12,007 nucleotides of DNA. It comes from CAZUZD01 sp964624465 (lineage in GTDB: Bacteria; Planctomycetota; Planctomycetia; Isosphaerales; Isosphaeraceae). Numbering within the stretch: position 1 is the stretch's first letter; each line of letters starts with the position of its first letter. Shown here piece by piece: positions 5,884-12,007 of this stretch. A model generated the notes under the pieces. That model did not search any database and was not told the DNA's origin. It saw only the letters and a program-made list of their open reading frames with translations. Location: assembly GCA_964624465.1 (NCBI GenBank), contig CAZUZD010000189.1:1-12007 (forward strand). Direction: 5' to 3'. The translations under genes were made by a program, and so were the position numbers.

Positions 5884-6397
5884 GAGAGAAACGCTCCGCT
5901 CCCGACGCAACCGCGAGTCGGCGAGGCGCGGCCCGATCGGGAGGGTGGCCGTGGCTCCGGAGGCCGACCTCCCGGCGAGGCCGGCCCCGAAACGAGCTTC
6001 TCACCCACGACGCTGACTCGCCAGCGGCTGGTGGTGAGCGCGGACGGTGAGGACCGGCCGGCTCGGGCAGGCGGGAGGAGGGGTTGACCGGACCAGGACC
6101 CGGCAAGGCAGGGCGGCGGGGACGGTGGTCAAGGGCGAGCACGGCACAGCATTCGCTCATGGGTCGAGACGTTGCGGGGGCCGCTCACGGCGGCTAGCCG
6201 GGCCCGGGCGAGGCAAACCGGGCGATCGGCGACCCGCTCCACGAGAGAAACCGGACGCGCGACACGTCCGAGGGACGGGCGATCCACAAGGGTCGGGTGC
6301 CCCCGCAGGTGCCCCGGGCAGGAACCGTCCCGGGGAGTGGCCGCGCGGGGGGATCGGGCCGTGCTGGCGTCCGCGCCGGCACCCGGAGTCTGCTCCC
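5884..6397. other. Long divergent intergenic region, no supported gene
   Basis: About 510 bases separate the divergent genes 5425-5883 and 6398-7600. Open frames exist on both strands, but their translations are Arg/Pro/Gly-dominated and lack credible starts. The plus frame running into the ligase gene from 6047 has this composition up to 6397. It presumably holds the promoters of both genes. I could not find convincing -35/-10 pairs. Confidence 0.5.
5939..5973 (-). promoter_or_regulatory. Hairpin in the 5' leader of the 152-aa gene
   Basis: GGGAGG (5939-5944) pairs with CCTCCC (5968-5973), and GGCC (5947-5950) with GGCC (5962-5965), separated by a 2x2 internal mismatch and closed by an 11-base loop. 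It lies 56 bases upstream of the ATG at 5883. It could be a leader structure, but such pairing also arises by chance at this GC content. Confidence 0.2.
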
Positions 6398-7600
6398 ATG
6401 GCCGCCGAGAGCTTCCGCCCCAACGCCTGGCCCACGCTGGGCGTGGAGATTGAACTGGCACTCGTCGAGACCGGCTCGATGGCCCTGGCCAGCGCCGTCA
6501 GCGAGCTGCTCGATACGATCCCGCCGGCGCTGCACGACTCGGTGAAGCCCGAGTTCCTGCAATGCTATATCGAGCTGAACACCGACGTCTGCCGCACCGC
6601 CGATGCCGTGGGCGGCGATCTGGCCGGCAAGATCCAGGCCGTGGAGCGGGCCGCCGCGACCTGCGGGGTCGAGCTGCTCTGGGCCGGCACGCACCCGTTC
6701 TCGAGCTGGCGCGACCAGCAGATCACTCCCAACGAGCGGTACTACAAGCTGGCCGACTTCCTCCAGGAGACGGTCATCCGCCCGGTCACCTTCGGGCTGC
6801 ACGTGCACGTGGGCGTGCCCTCGGGCGACGCGGCGATCGCGGTGATGAACCGGCTGCACCAGCACCTGCCCACCCTGCTGGCCCTCTCGGCCAACAGCCC
6901 GTTCTGGCAGGGGCGGCTCACCGGCCATCATGCGCACCGCATCGACGTGCTGGAGGGCGTGCCCACCGGCGGCCTGCCGCCCCGGCTCGACTCGTGGGAC
7001 GACTACCAGGGCCTGATCGACCACCTGCGCCGCGCCGGGGTGATCGAGTCGCACCGCGAGCTCTGGTGGGACGTGCGACCCAACGCCGAGAACGGCACGG
7101 TCGAGGTGCGGATCTGCGACATGCCCCCCGACCTGCCCGCCGTGCAGCAGCTCACGGCGTTGATCCAGTGCCTGGTGCACTGCCTGGTGCGGGACGCCGC
7201 CGCCGGCCGGCCCGAGCCGGCGTGCCACCCGATGATCCATCGCCAGAACCGCTGGCGCGCGTTCCGGTTCGGCCTGGGCGCGCCCCTGGTCGACCCGGCG
7301 AGCCTGGCCCCCGTCCCGGCACGCCAGGCGGCCCGCGCCCTGATCGACGACCTGCGGCCCGAGGCCGAGGCGCTGGGCGCGGCCGGCCAGCTGGCGGCGC
7401 TCCGGGATCGACTCGACGGCCCCGACGGTGCCGACACGCAGATCGCCCTCTACGAGCAGACCGGCGACCTGGCCGAGGTCACCCGCCAGCTCGTGCGCCA
7501 CAGCCGGCTGATCCCCGCCGTCGCCACCACCGCCACCCTCGCATCGACCGGCCGCTTCGACCTGCCAGCCGTCCACCGCCCGAGCCTCAGTCTGAGCTGA
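6398..7600 (+). CDS. YbdK-type carboxylate-amine ligase (glutamate-cysteine ligase family 2)
   Basis: An ATP-grasp-like GCS2-family ligase that joins a carboxylate to an amine. YbdK of E. coli has weak glutamate-cysteine ligase activity, and the natural substrate here is unknown. I chose ATG 6398 (400 aa, close to the usual ~370-400), with GGAG 9 bases upstream; the longer open frame before it is low-complexity. Motifs: LGVEIELALVE (14-24), which supplies metal-binding Glu residues; YIELNTDVCRT (57-67); AGTHPFSSWRDQQITPNERY (96-115); FGLHVHVGVP (132-141); LSANSPFWQG (163-172); and WWDVRPNAENGTVEVRICD (223-241). The 180-194 loop reads IDVLEGVPTGGLPPR, different from the RWPTAGPP seen in E. coli-type members. 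The C-terminal third is helical. The reading frame is intact. Cytosolic. Two strong hairpins follow it. Confidence 0.93.
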   Translation: MAAESFRPNAWPTLGVEIELALVETGSMALASAVSELLDTIPPALHDSVKPEFLQCYIELNTDVCRTADAVGGDLAGKIQAVERAAATCGVELLWAGTHPFSSWRDQQITPNERYYKLADFLQETVIRPVTFGLHVHVGVPSGDAAIAVMNRLHQHLPTLLALSANSPFWQGRLTGHHAHRIDVLEGVPTGGLPPRLDSWDDYQGLIDHLRRAGVIESHRELWWDVRPNAENGTVEVRICDMPPDLPAVQQLTALIQCLVHCLVRDAAAGRPEPACHPMIHRQNRWRAFRFGLGAPLVDPASLAPVPARQAARALIDDLRPEAEALGAAGQLAALRDRLDGPDGADTQIALYEQTGDLAEVTRQLVRHSRLIPAVATTATLASTGRFDLPAVHRPSLSLS

Positions 7601-7639
7601 GCCGAAGGCTCGCAGCCCTCCCTCGCCGCGGCCTCCTCG

Positions 7640-7680
7640 TGCGGGTGCCCGGTTTCCTCCCCAGAGCCCGGGCACCCGCA
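7640..7680. terminator. Strong hairpin terminator after the YbdK-like gene
   Basis: A perfect 13-bp stem (7640-7652 with 7668-7680, arm TGCGGGTGCCCGG) closes a 15-base loop. CCTCCTC (7632-7638) can extend the stem by pairing with GAGGAGG after a bulge. It begins 39 bases after the plus-strand stop and lies between convergent genes, so it could stop transcripts from both sides. There is no T-tract, so this is intrinsic-like only. Confidence 0.65.
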
Positions 7681-7706
7681 ACGGCCGGAGGAGGGGCCTG
7701 GCCCGG

Positions 7707-7817
7707 ATGGACCTCTTCGGCCGGTTCGGCTGGCGGGTCGGTCCGCTGCCCCTCCTGTGGCGGACGAGCCTCAAGATCCTGTCCGGCTTCCCGGACGGGC
7801 CGCCCGGCGGGGGCTGA
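7707..7817 (+). CDS. Possible small protein, 36 aa
   Basis: Not recognised. ATG at 7707 follows GGAGGAGGGG (7687-7696) at a spacing of about 10, a strong though slightly distant ribosome binding site. The predicted peptide is short, basic and amphipathic: MDLFGRFGWRVG, then PLPLLWRTSLKILSG, then a Gly/Pro tail ending in PPGGG. Aromatics and aliphatics alternate with Arg/Lys, as in membrane-surface peptides. It sits between two terminator hairpins in a convergent gap, so it would need its own promoter or read-through past the first hairpin, and the second hairpin begins 6 bases after its stop. Chance is a real alternative because the surrounding sequence is 75% GC. Confidence 0.3.
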   Translation: MDLFGRFGWRVGPLPLLWRTSLKILSGFPDGPPGGG

Positions 7818-7823
7818 GGCGCC

Positions 7824-7876
7824 CCCCGCGGCCCCGGACCGATCGCGGGCAGTCGAGCGGTCCGGGGCCGGCGGGG
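7824..7876 (-). terminator. Hairpin terminator after the VOC gene
   Basis: A perfect 12-bp stem, GGCCCCGGACCG (7830-7841) with its complement at 7858-7869, encloses a 16-base loop. CCCCGC (7824-7829) extends it with GCGGGG (7871-7876) across one bulged G. It begins 8 bases after the minus-strand stop at 7885. It lacks a T-tract, so it is an intrinsic-like terminator or 3' stabiliser. Confidence 0.6.
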
Positions 7877-7884
7877 TCACGCAA

Positions 7885-8361
7885 TCACTCGCAGGGCCCG
7901 CCCGTCATGCTGGCCATCATCCGCTCCTGCATCTGCTCGGGGGTGAGGACCTCGAGTTGCTCGGCGATCGACCACTGGTGGCCGAACGGGTCGACGAGCT
8001 TGCCGTAGCGGTCGCCCCAGAACATGTCCTGGAGCGGCATGGCCACCGTGGCGCCGGCGGCCACGGCCTGGGCGAAGGCCGCGTCGGCGTCGGTCACGTA
8101 CAGGTGCAGGACGACCGGGCTCGAGCCCTGCGGGCCGACCGAGCCGTACTCGGGGAACTCATCCGCGAGGAACACCCGCGAGTCGCCGATCTGGATCTCG
8201 GCGTGCCCGAGCTTGACGGTGCCGTCGGCCGCCGGGAACGGCATCCGGCCGAGCTCCCGGGCGCCAAAGGCCCGCTCGTAGAACGCGATGGCCTCGGCCG
8301 CGTTCGAGACCACCAGGTGCGGCGTGATCGCGTGATGACCGGTCGGGATCGGGTGACCCAT
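7885..8361 (-). CDS. VOC-family protein, PhnB-like (glyoxalase/bleomycin-resistance superfamily)
   Basis: A small betaalphabetabetabeta-fold protein of the vicinal-oxygen-chelate superfamily. PhnB-like members are mostly of unknown substrate. I chose ATG 8361 (158 aa); the longer frame from 8412 adds a composition-poor stretch. Features: HHAITPHLVVSNAAEAIAFY (9-28) as the first beta-alpha unit, typical of this group; VKLGHAEIQIGDSRVFLADE (49-68); VVLHLYVTDADAAFAQAVAAG (83-103); and the PhnB hallmark DMFWGDRYGKLVDPFGHQW (112-130). GGGGA lies about 11 bases before the start. The C-terminal tail EVLTPEQMQERMMASM is helical and Met-rich. It is probably a monocistronic gene, with its own promoter and terminator candidates. 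It could be a resistance protein or an unrelated metabolite-binding member; the sequence does not tell which. Confidence 0.93.
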   Translation of the reverse strand: MGHPIPTGHHAITPHLVVSNAAEAIAFYERAFGARELGRMPFPAADGTVKLGHAEIQIGDSRVFLADEFPEYGSVGPQGSSPVVLHLYVTDADAAFAQAVAAGATVAMPLQDMFWGDRYGKLVDPFGHQWSIAEQLEVLTPEQMQERMMASMTGGPCE

Positions 8362-8440
8362 GCTCGGAATCCCCTGTCGGCGGAAGTGATCACCACCGGG
8401 CCACATGAACACTCACGCGGACCCCGCTGGCTTGCGACTT

Positions 8441-8469
8441 CTTATCGGCCACCAGGGAACTTCTGTCCA
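8441..8469 (-). promoter_or_regulatory. Candidate promoter for the VOC gene
   Basis: On the minus strand TGGACA (complement of 8464-8469, 5 of 6 to TTGACA), a 17-base spacer, and GATAAG (complement of 8441-8446, 4 of 6 to TATAAT). It lies in an unusually AT-rich patch for this window. Predicted start near 8434, leader about 73 bases. Confidence 0.4.
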
Positions 8470-8881
8470 GTACAATTTTCCGGGAAGTTGGTGCGGGCCG
8501 CCGGCGACGGTCCGGGCTCACGGCCTGGCCGGCGACTTGTTCGCGAGGTCGAGCAGGTCAAAGGGCGGCGGACCCGGGGCCTGGAGGTCTTGGGGCTTCA
8601 CGGCGGGGGCTCGTCGGCGAACTGCTGGGCCCTGGAGGTGGGGAGGCGGCCTCACGCGCCGGGTCCCACTCGCGGTCGAGTCCCATCGGGACTTCCGGCC
8701 CTCGCCCCCGAGACCAGGATCGGCGGGTGGGACCGGGCCGGCTCGGGGAGATCGAGGGGCTCGATCGGTCAGCCCGTGCGACGGCTCGCCCAGCAGCCGG
8801 TCGAGCGTGGTCGTCGGCCCGAAGTCCGCGAATCCGGCATATGGCCTCGCTCCGAGTCGTCTGGCCGGTCGGCACGCGGCC
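8470..8881. other. Gene-free stretch with a possible gene remnant
   Basis: No intact gene is supported. Minus-strand frames are open but have no good start. One ends at 8518 with the protein-like tail VKPQDLQAPGPPPFDLLDLA, a segment without the usual low-complexity look of shadow frames. It may be the leftover C-terminus of a decayed gene, or chance in GC-rich sequence. No repeats or strong hairpins were found. Confidence 0.3.
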
Positions 8882-9796
8882 TCAGGGGCCGATGGGTCCC
8901 CCGACGGGCGCCGGCAGGATCTGCTGGATCTGCGCCACGGTCTGGCCCATCTCCAGCGCTGTGGCGATGTTCGGACCGACCCGGCCACCGGAGACCCTCG
9001 CCATGCGGGCCTCCAGCTGCTGCCAGCGGTCGGCCACGGCCTGGAAGCCGAGCACGATCTGCTCGGGCGGCGCGCCGGTGCGGGCCAGGTCGTGGAACCC
9101 CGCGGCGGCGTCCCGCAGCGCGGTGGCATCAGCCAGAAACTGGCCTCCCTCCGGCACCCGGCCCGCCTGGGGCGCGAAGGCGACGATGAACGCGTCGGCC
9201 TGCTCGGCGAGTCGCCGGGCCAGGTCCGTGATCGCGCCGGGGGGCACGGCCGGCCCGCCGGCCAGGTCGGCGTCGGGCAGGGGCGGGGGCGGCGGGCCGC
9301 CATCGACGATGGTGCGGGACTCCACCCGGTAGGGCACGAACGGCGCCGGCAGCGTCGCGGCCCGGGGGGCGAGCCAGCCGCCCGGGTCGAGGCCGATCGG
9401 GCCGCCAGGGGCCGGAGCGACCCAGGCCCCGGGCGCGGCCGGGGTGTACCCCTGATAGCCGCTGGATCGGTACTGCACCGACCCGGGTCTGAGCACGCTC
9501 CAGCCCGGGTCCAGGCGTGGGCGAGCGACCGGCGCGAGCGGAGGCCCCCACCCGCGGCCCCAGTCCCGGTCCCGGTCCCAGGCGCGCTCGGCCTCGCGAC
9601 GGATCTTGCGGTCCTCGCGGGCCCACTCGTCCGCGCGCTTCCGGTCGTCCCGCTGCTGCTTCTCCAGGCGCTTGCGGTACTCCTTCAGGTCGTCGGGGTC
9701 CTGGCCGACGACGAGGGCCGGCGGGTCCGGACGGGGCGGGGTCCCTGGCGCCAGCAACGGGCCCATCAAGACGGCGGTCCACACGAGGATCTTCAT
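8882..9796 (-). CDS. Secreted charged/Pro-rich hypothetical protein, 304 aa
   Basis: Not recognised. ATG at 9796 has GGAGG 8 bases upstream, a clear ribosome binding site, although the frame is open further 5'. The N-terminus MKILVWTAVLMGPLLAPGTP is a signal peptide, so the protein is likely exported or periplasmic. Residues 36-80 are an almost pure charged helix (LKEYRKRLEKQQRDDRKRAD, then EWAREDRKIRREAE), possibly a coiled coil. Residues 85-185 are Pro/Gly/Ala-rich and presumably disordered, with GGPPPPPLPDADL at 166-178. Residues 187-295 are helical (ITDLARRLAEQADAFIVAF, ADATALRDAAAGFHDLA, FQAVADRWQQLEARM), resembling a helical bundle. The organisation (signal peptide, coiled coil, Pro linker, helical C-domain) suits a cell-envelope protein. 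It is divergent from the methyltransferase gene across 187 bases. Confidence 0.85.
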   Translation of the reverse strand: MKILVWTAVLMGPLLAPGTPPRPDPPALVVGQDPDDLKEYRKRLEKQQRDDRKRADEWAREDRKIRREAERAWDRDRDWGRGWGPPLAPVARPRLDPGWSVLRPGSVQYRSSGYQGYTPAAPGAWVAPAPGGPIGLDPGGWLAPRAATLPAPFVPYRVESRTIVDGGPPPPPLPDADLAGGPAVPPGAITDLARRLAEQADAFIVAFAPQAGRVPEGGQFLADATALRDAAAGFHDLARTGAPPEQIVLGFQAVADRWQQLEARMARVSGGRVGPNIATALEMGQTVAQIQQILPAPVGGPIGP

Positions 9797-9983
9797 GGCC
9801 AGAACCTCCAGGGGCGCATCGAGTCGGCTGCACCCAGACCAGGGCAATCCCCGTGCCGGGGTCCCGCGTCCGGCCGCGTGCCGCCGCGGGTGGCGCGTGA
9901 GTTGCGTCCGGCTCCGGGCCATGGCCACGGCCGGGACCATCCGCCCCTCGGGGTCCCGCGCCGGCGCCGAGGGGAGGCACTCC

Positions 9984-10859
9984 GTGGCCACCGACTCCGA
10001 CATCGCCGATGCGACCGATCTCGACGACTCCGCCGCGCTGCCCGACTACCAGGCGATGCTGGGCGCCTACCATCGCGTCTTCGCCGGCGAGCTGCGGGCG
10101 ATGGTCGCGGCCCTGCCGTTGACCCCCGGCATGCGGGTGCTCGACCTGGCCTGCGGCGACGGCACGTACAGCCCGATGCTCGCCGCCCGCGTCGGCCCCT
10201 CGGGCTCGGTGGTGGCGCTCGACCTGCGGCCGTCCTACCTGACGACCGCCCGGGAGCAGGTGCAGTCCGGTCCGGCGGCCGGCGCCCGGGCTCCGATCGA
10301 CTTCGTGGCCGCCAACCTGGACCGCCTGCCGTTCCCGCCCGGCCACTTCGACGCCGCCTGGTGCGCCCAGAGCCTGTACAGCCTGCCCGACCCGCTGGAG
10401 GCCGTGCGACGGCTGCGGCAGGCGGTGCGCCCCGGCGGCGTGGTCGGGGTGCTGGAGAACGACACGCTGCACCACGTGCTGCTGCCCTGGCCGGTCGAGG
10501 TCGAGCTGGCCATCCGGGGCGCCGAGCTGGAGGCCCTGCAGGAGACCTCCGACCGCCCCCGCAAGTTCTACGTCGCCCGCCGCCTGGCCCGCCTCTTCCG
10601 CGCCGCCGGTCTGGAACGCGTCGAGGTCCGCACCTTCGCCACCGACCGCCGCGGCCCCCTCGACGGCGACCTGCGCACGTACCTGTCCGAGTACCTCGGG
10701 TCCCTCGCCGACCGCGTCGCCCGCCGCCTGGCCGACGCCGACCGCGTCCCCTTCGAGCGCCTGATCGACCCCGCCAGCGACGAGTGCCTGCTCGACGACC
10801 CCGACCTGACGCTCACCCTCCTCGACCGCGTCGTCTGGGGCGTCTGCCCCGGGGCCTGA
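9984..10859 (+). CDS. Class I SAM-dependent methyltransferase (UbiE/Methyltransf_11-like)
   Basis: Transfers a methyl group from S-adenosylmethionine; the substrate is not determinable. The start is GTG at 9984 (291 aa), chosen because GGGGAGG lies 6 bases before it; the open frame further upstream is low-complexity. Motif I is VLDLACGDGTYSPML (52-65), the acidic ribose-binding residue is D80 in VVALDLRP, and a later motif reads IDFVAANLDRLPFPPGHFDA (105-124), followed by AWCAQSLYSLPDPLEAVRRL (125-144) and RPGGVVGVLEND (149-160). This is the UbiE/COQ5-like small-molecule type. The C-terminal 110 residues carry a charged helical extension (RKFYVARRLARLFRAAGLER, 193-212) and probably contribute to substrate binding. 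Cytosolic. A small gene follows 39 bases later and may be co-transcribed. Confidence 0.92.
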   Translation: MATDSDIADATDLDDSAALPDYQAMLGAYHRVFAGELRAMVAALPLTPGMRVLDLACGDGTYSPMLAARVGPSGSVVALDLRPSYLTTAREQVQSGPAAGARAPIDFVAANLDRLPFPPGHFDAAWCAQSLYSLPDPLEAVRRLRQAVRPGGVVGVLENDTLHHVLLPWPVEVELAIRGAELEALQETSDRPRKFYVARRLARLFRAAGLERVEVRTFATDRRGPLDGDLRTYLSEYLGSLADRVARRLADADRVPFERLIDPASDECLLDDPDLTLTLLDRVVWGVCPGA

Positions 10860-10898
10860 CCCTCCACATCAGACCGCCGGCCAGCCCTGGAGCGCCCC

Positions 10899-11231
10899 AT
10901 GCCCGAACGCCTCCGACGCTCCCGCCGCGCCCGGGTGCTGCTGGCCCTGCTCGCCTTCGTCGCGGCCGGTTCCCTCTCGAACGCCCTCATGACGGCCACC
11001 TGCGAGCGCGCCACCGACCGCTGGCTGCGCGATCGGCTCGCCGCCAGCCCGACGATCTGGCCGGGCCGCCGCGCCTCCTCGGAACCCGCCCGGTTCGCAC
11101 TTCCCTGGATCGTAGCCGTCGATTACGAATGTGTGCTCAGCCACACCGGCAGCGAGTGGGGCACCCGCTCCTATCTCGCGCTCCCCGGCCTCCCCATCCC
11201 GGTCCGCAACCTCATCCGGGAACAATCGTGA
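10899..11231 (+). CDS. Small membrane or secreted hypothetical protein, 110 aa
   Basis: Not recognised. ATG at 10899 has GGAG about 8 bases upstream. A basic N-terminus (MPERLRRSRRARV) is followed by a hydrophobic stretch (LLALLAFVAAGSLSNALM, about 14-31), which is an uncleaved anchor or signal sequence; the positive charges in front predict Nin topology. The rest is soluble: TATCERATDRWLRDRLAASP (32-51), ALPWIVAVDYECVLSHTG (67-84) and SYLALPGLPIPVRNLI (91-106), with two Cys (35 and 78) that could form a disulfide outside the cytoplasm. It begins 39 bases after the methyltransferase stop on the same strand, consistent with a shared transcript but not proof of shared function. Confidence 0.75.
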   Translation: MPERLRRSRRARVLLALLAFVAAGSLSNALMTATCERATDRWLRDRLAASPTIWPGRRASSEPARFALPWIVAVDYECVLSHTGSEWGTRSYLALPGLPIPVRNLIREQS

Positions 11232-11241
11232 GCGACAGGCA

Positions 11242-11901
11242 ATGCCGCGCGCTGAGCGTCCGGGTTCGGTGACGGAAGGGCCTGTGGTCCGGCTCTGGAC
11301 GGTTCAGACGGCCGCCGTGTGGGAGCAGGTGCGTGACTCCGGTGAAGCGTGGGTGGACCGCCGCCGGATCCCAGGTGGCTGGGCGAACCCGCAGTATGAC
11401 TGGCTCGCCTGGCAGATGCGGTCCCGGCTCTCCGATTCGCAGGGTGGCTTGCCATGGTTCGCCTACTGCGACCGGCCCGACCTGCGCTGGGTCCGGCACA
11501 GCCGCCCCGCGCACTCCAACGAGGTTCTGATCGAGTTCGCCCCGCCGGCCGGGTCGTTCCTGTCGTTCCCGAGCTGGGCCTGGCACGTGATCTTCTGCGG
11601 GCAATACCTGGCGCTCAGCGGCGCGGATCAGCGGGCGTGGAACCGTCGCGAGCGGCAGGCGCTGTGGTGGAACTTCTGGGCGCACGAAGGCCCGCTGCCC
11701 GAGCCGCTTCAGGCCGAGCTGGAAGCCAGCTGGCTGCGCCTGTTCCGCCCCGACCTGCCGCCCTGGTCATGGCGCCGGGGCCCACGTGGCATCAAGCGGG
11801 AGGCCGTCGTCGAGGTCCTCCGGGCCGACTGGGTGCGCCGGGCGACCCCGTTCGTCGGCACCGGCACCTGGGGCAAACCCCGAACCCGACGCAAATCGTG
11901 A
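11242..11901 (+). CDS. DUF3841-family protein, unknown function
   Basis: Resembles DUF3841 proteins in its conserved order: RLWTVQTAAVWEQVRDSGEA (17-36), WANPQYDWLAWQMRSRL (47-63), PWFAYCDRPDLRWVRHSRPA (71-90), LIEFAPPAGSFLSFPSWAWHVI (96-117), and the C-terminal EASWLRLFRPDLPPWSW (161-177) with REAVVEVLRADWV (186-198). The family assignment is from motif memory, not a search. No catalytic residues are known. I list ATG 11242 (219 aa); family members usually begin at the RLWT motif, and an in-frame GTG at 11284 with GGAAGGG just upstream is a good alternative start (205 aa). The protein is soluble, Trp-rich and cytosolic. DUF3841 genes are often found as single accessory genes. It is followed by a REP hairpin 55 bases downstream. 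Confidence 0.8.
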   Translation: MPRAERPGSVTEGPVVRLWTVQTAAVWEQVRDSGEAWVDRRRIPGGWANPQYDWLAWQMRSRLSDSQGGLPWFAYCDRPDLRWVRHSRPAHSNEVLIEFAPPAGSFLSFPSWAWHVIFCGQYLALSGADQRAWNRRERQALWWNFWAHEGPLPEPLQAELEASWLRLFRPDLPPWSWRRGPRGIKREAVVEVLRADWVRRATPFVGTGTWGKPRTRRKS

Positions 11902-11955
11902 CCCGGCGAGTTGGCCCGGACGAGGGGACAACCGGGTGCGCCAGACCCGATCGGC

Positions 11956-11986
11956 GGGTGGCTGGGGTCTCGGGACGAGACCCCGG
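11956..11986 (+). repeat. Distant REP element with a shorter stem
   Basis: Head GGTGGCT, stem GGGGTCTCG (11964-11972), loop GGA, and CGAGACCCC (11976-11984): 9 bp, perfect. The stem is the 5' nine bases of the 11-bp stem of elements 1-3, so the two innermost pairs and most of the loop are lost. It lies downstream of the DUF3841 stop, about 7.3 kb from the RAYT gene, showing that the repeat family is dispersed beyond the transposase. Confidence 0.88.
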
Positions 11987-12007
11987 TGTCGAGCGATCGA
12001 CGGCCTG

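Noticed and set aside
6562..9189. An 875-codon plus-strand open frame over the ligase and VOC genes
   Set aside because: Arg/Ala/Pro-dominated translation overlapping two well-supported genes; open only because stop codons are rare at this GC content.
9858..9960. An 11-base direct repeat GGGGTCCCGCG (9858-9868 and 9950-9960) upstream of the methyltransferase
   Set aside because: Could be an operator pair, but short G/C-only repeats are expected by chance here and there is no symmetry or regulator gene nearby.
8405..11272. A 955-codon plus-strand open frame
   Set aside because: It crosses the secreted-protein gene antisense and the methyltransferase gene in another frame. Its translation is Arg/Pro/Gly-rich, as expected of a GC-rich shadow frame.
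1..12007. tRNA, rRNA or riboswitch genes
   Set aside because: No cloverleaf ending, rRNA-like stretch or recognisable riboswitch core was found on either strand by eye.

Overview
The window is very GC-rich (roughly 70%, with strong G/C preference at third codon positions). Genes are short, mostly monocistronic and on both strands, and several encode secreted, proline-rich or unrecognised proteins. This suits a high-GC planctomycete of the Isosphaeraceae type. That placement is an inference from composition and the flavour of the proteins, because no rRNA or other marker gene is present. The first ~100 bases are almost pure G and look like a contig edge or a sequencing artefact.

Layout. 1-950: two minus-strand genes of unknown function; the downstream one runs off the window and carries a signal peptide. 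1269-3597: a glutamine-dependent NAD+ synthase (nadE) closely followed by a small unknown gene. 3628-4641: an accessory island with one intact REP-associated tyrosine transposase (RAYT, HUH/Y1 family) bracketed by palindromic elements that share the head GGTGGCT and a GGGGTCTCGAC stem. 4645-5883: two minus-strand unknown conserved-looking genes, with a decayed REP between them. 6398-7600: a YbdK-type carboxylate-amine ligase (GCS2 family). 7601-7884: a convergent intergenic region with two strong hairpins and a possible 36-residue ORF. 7885-8361: a PhnB-like VOC protein with a plausible promoter. 8413-8881: no supported gene. 8882-9796: a secreted charged/proline-rich protein. 9984-11231: a SAM methyltransferase followed by a small membrane or secreted protein. 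11242-11901: a DUF3841-like protein, then one more REP element at 11956-11986.

How the genes relate. The housekeeping-type genes (nadE, ybdK-like, methyltransferase, VOC) show no common pathway and look like ordinary unlinked chromosomal genes. The most notable system is the RAYT with its REP elements. The two best-preserved copies upstream are plus-oriented, and the copies downstream are minus-oriented, so their heads face outward on both sides of the transposase. A further intact copy lies about 7.3 kb away, after the DUF3841 gene. Head sequence, hairpin and transposase together form a self-consistent REP/RAYT unit. The REP sequence family itself may be undescribed.
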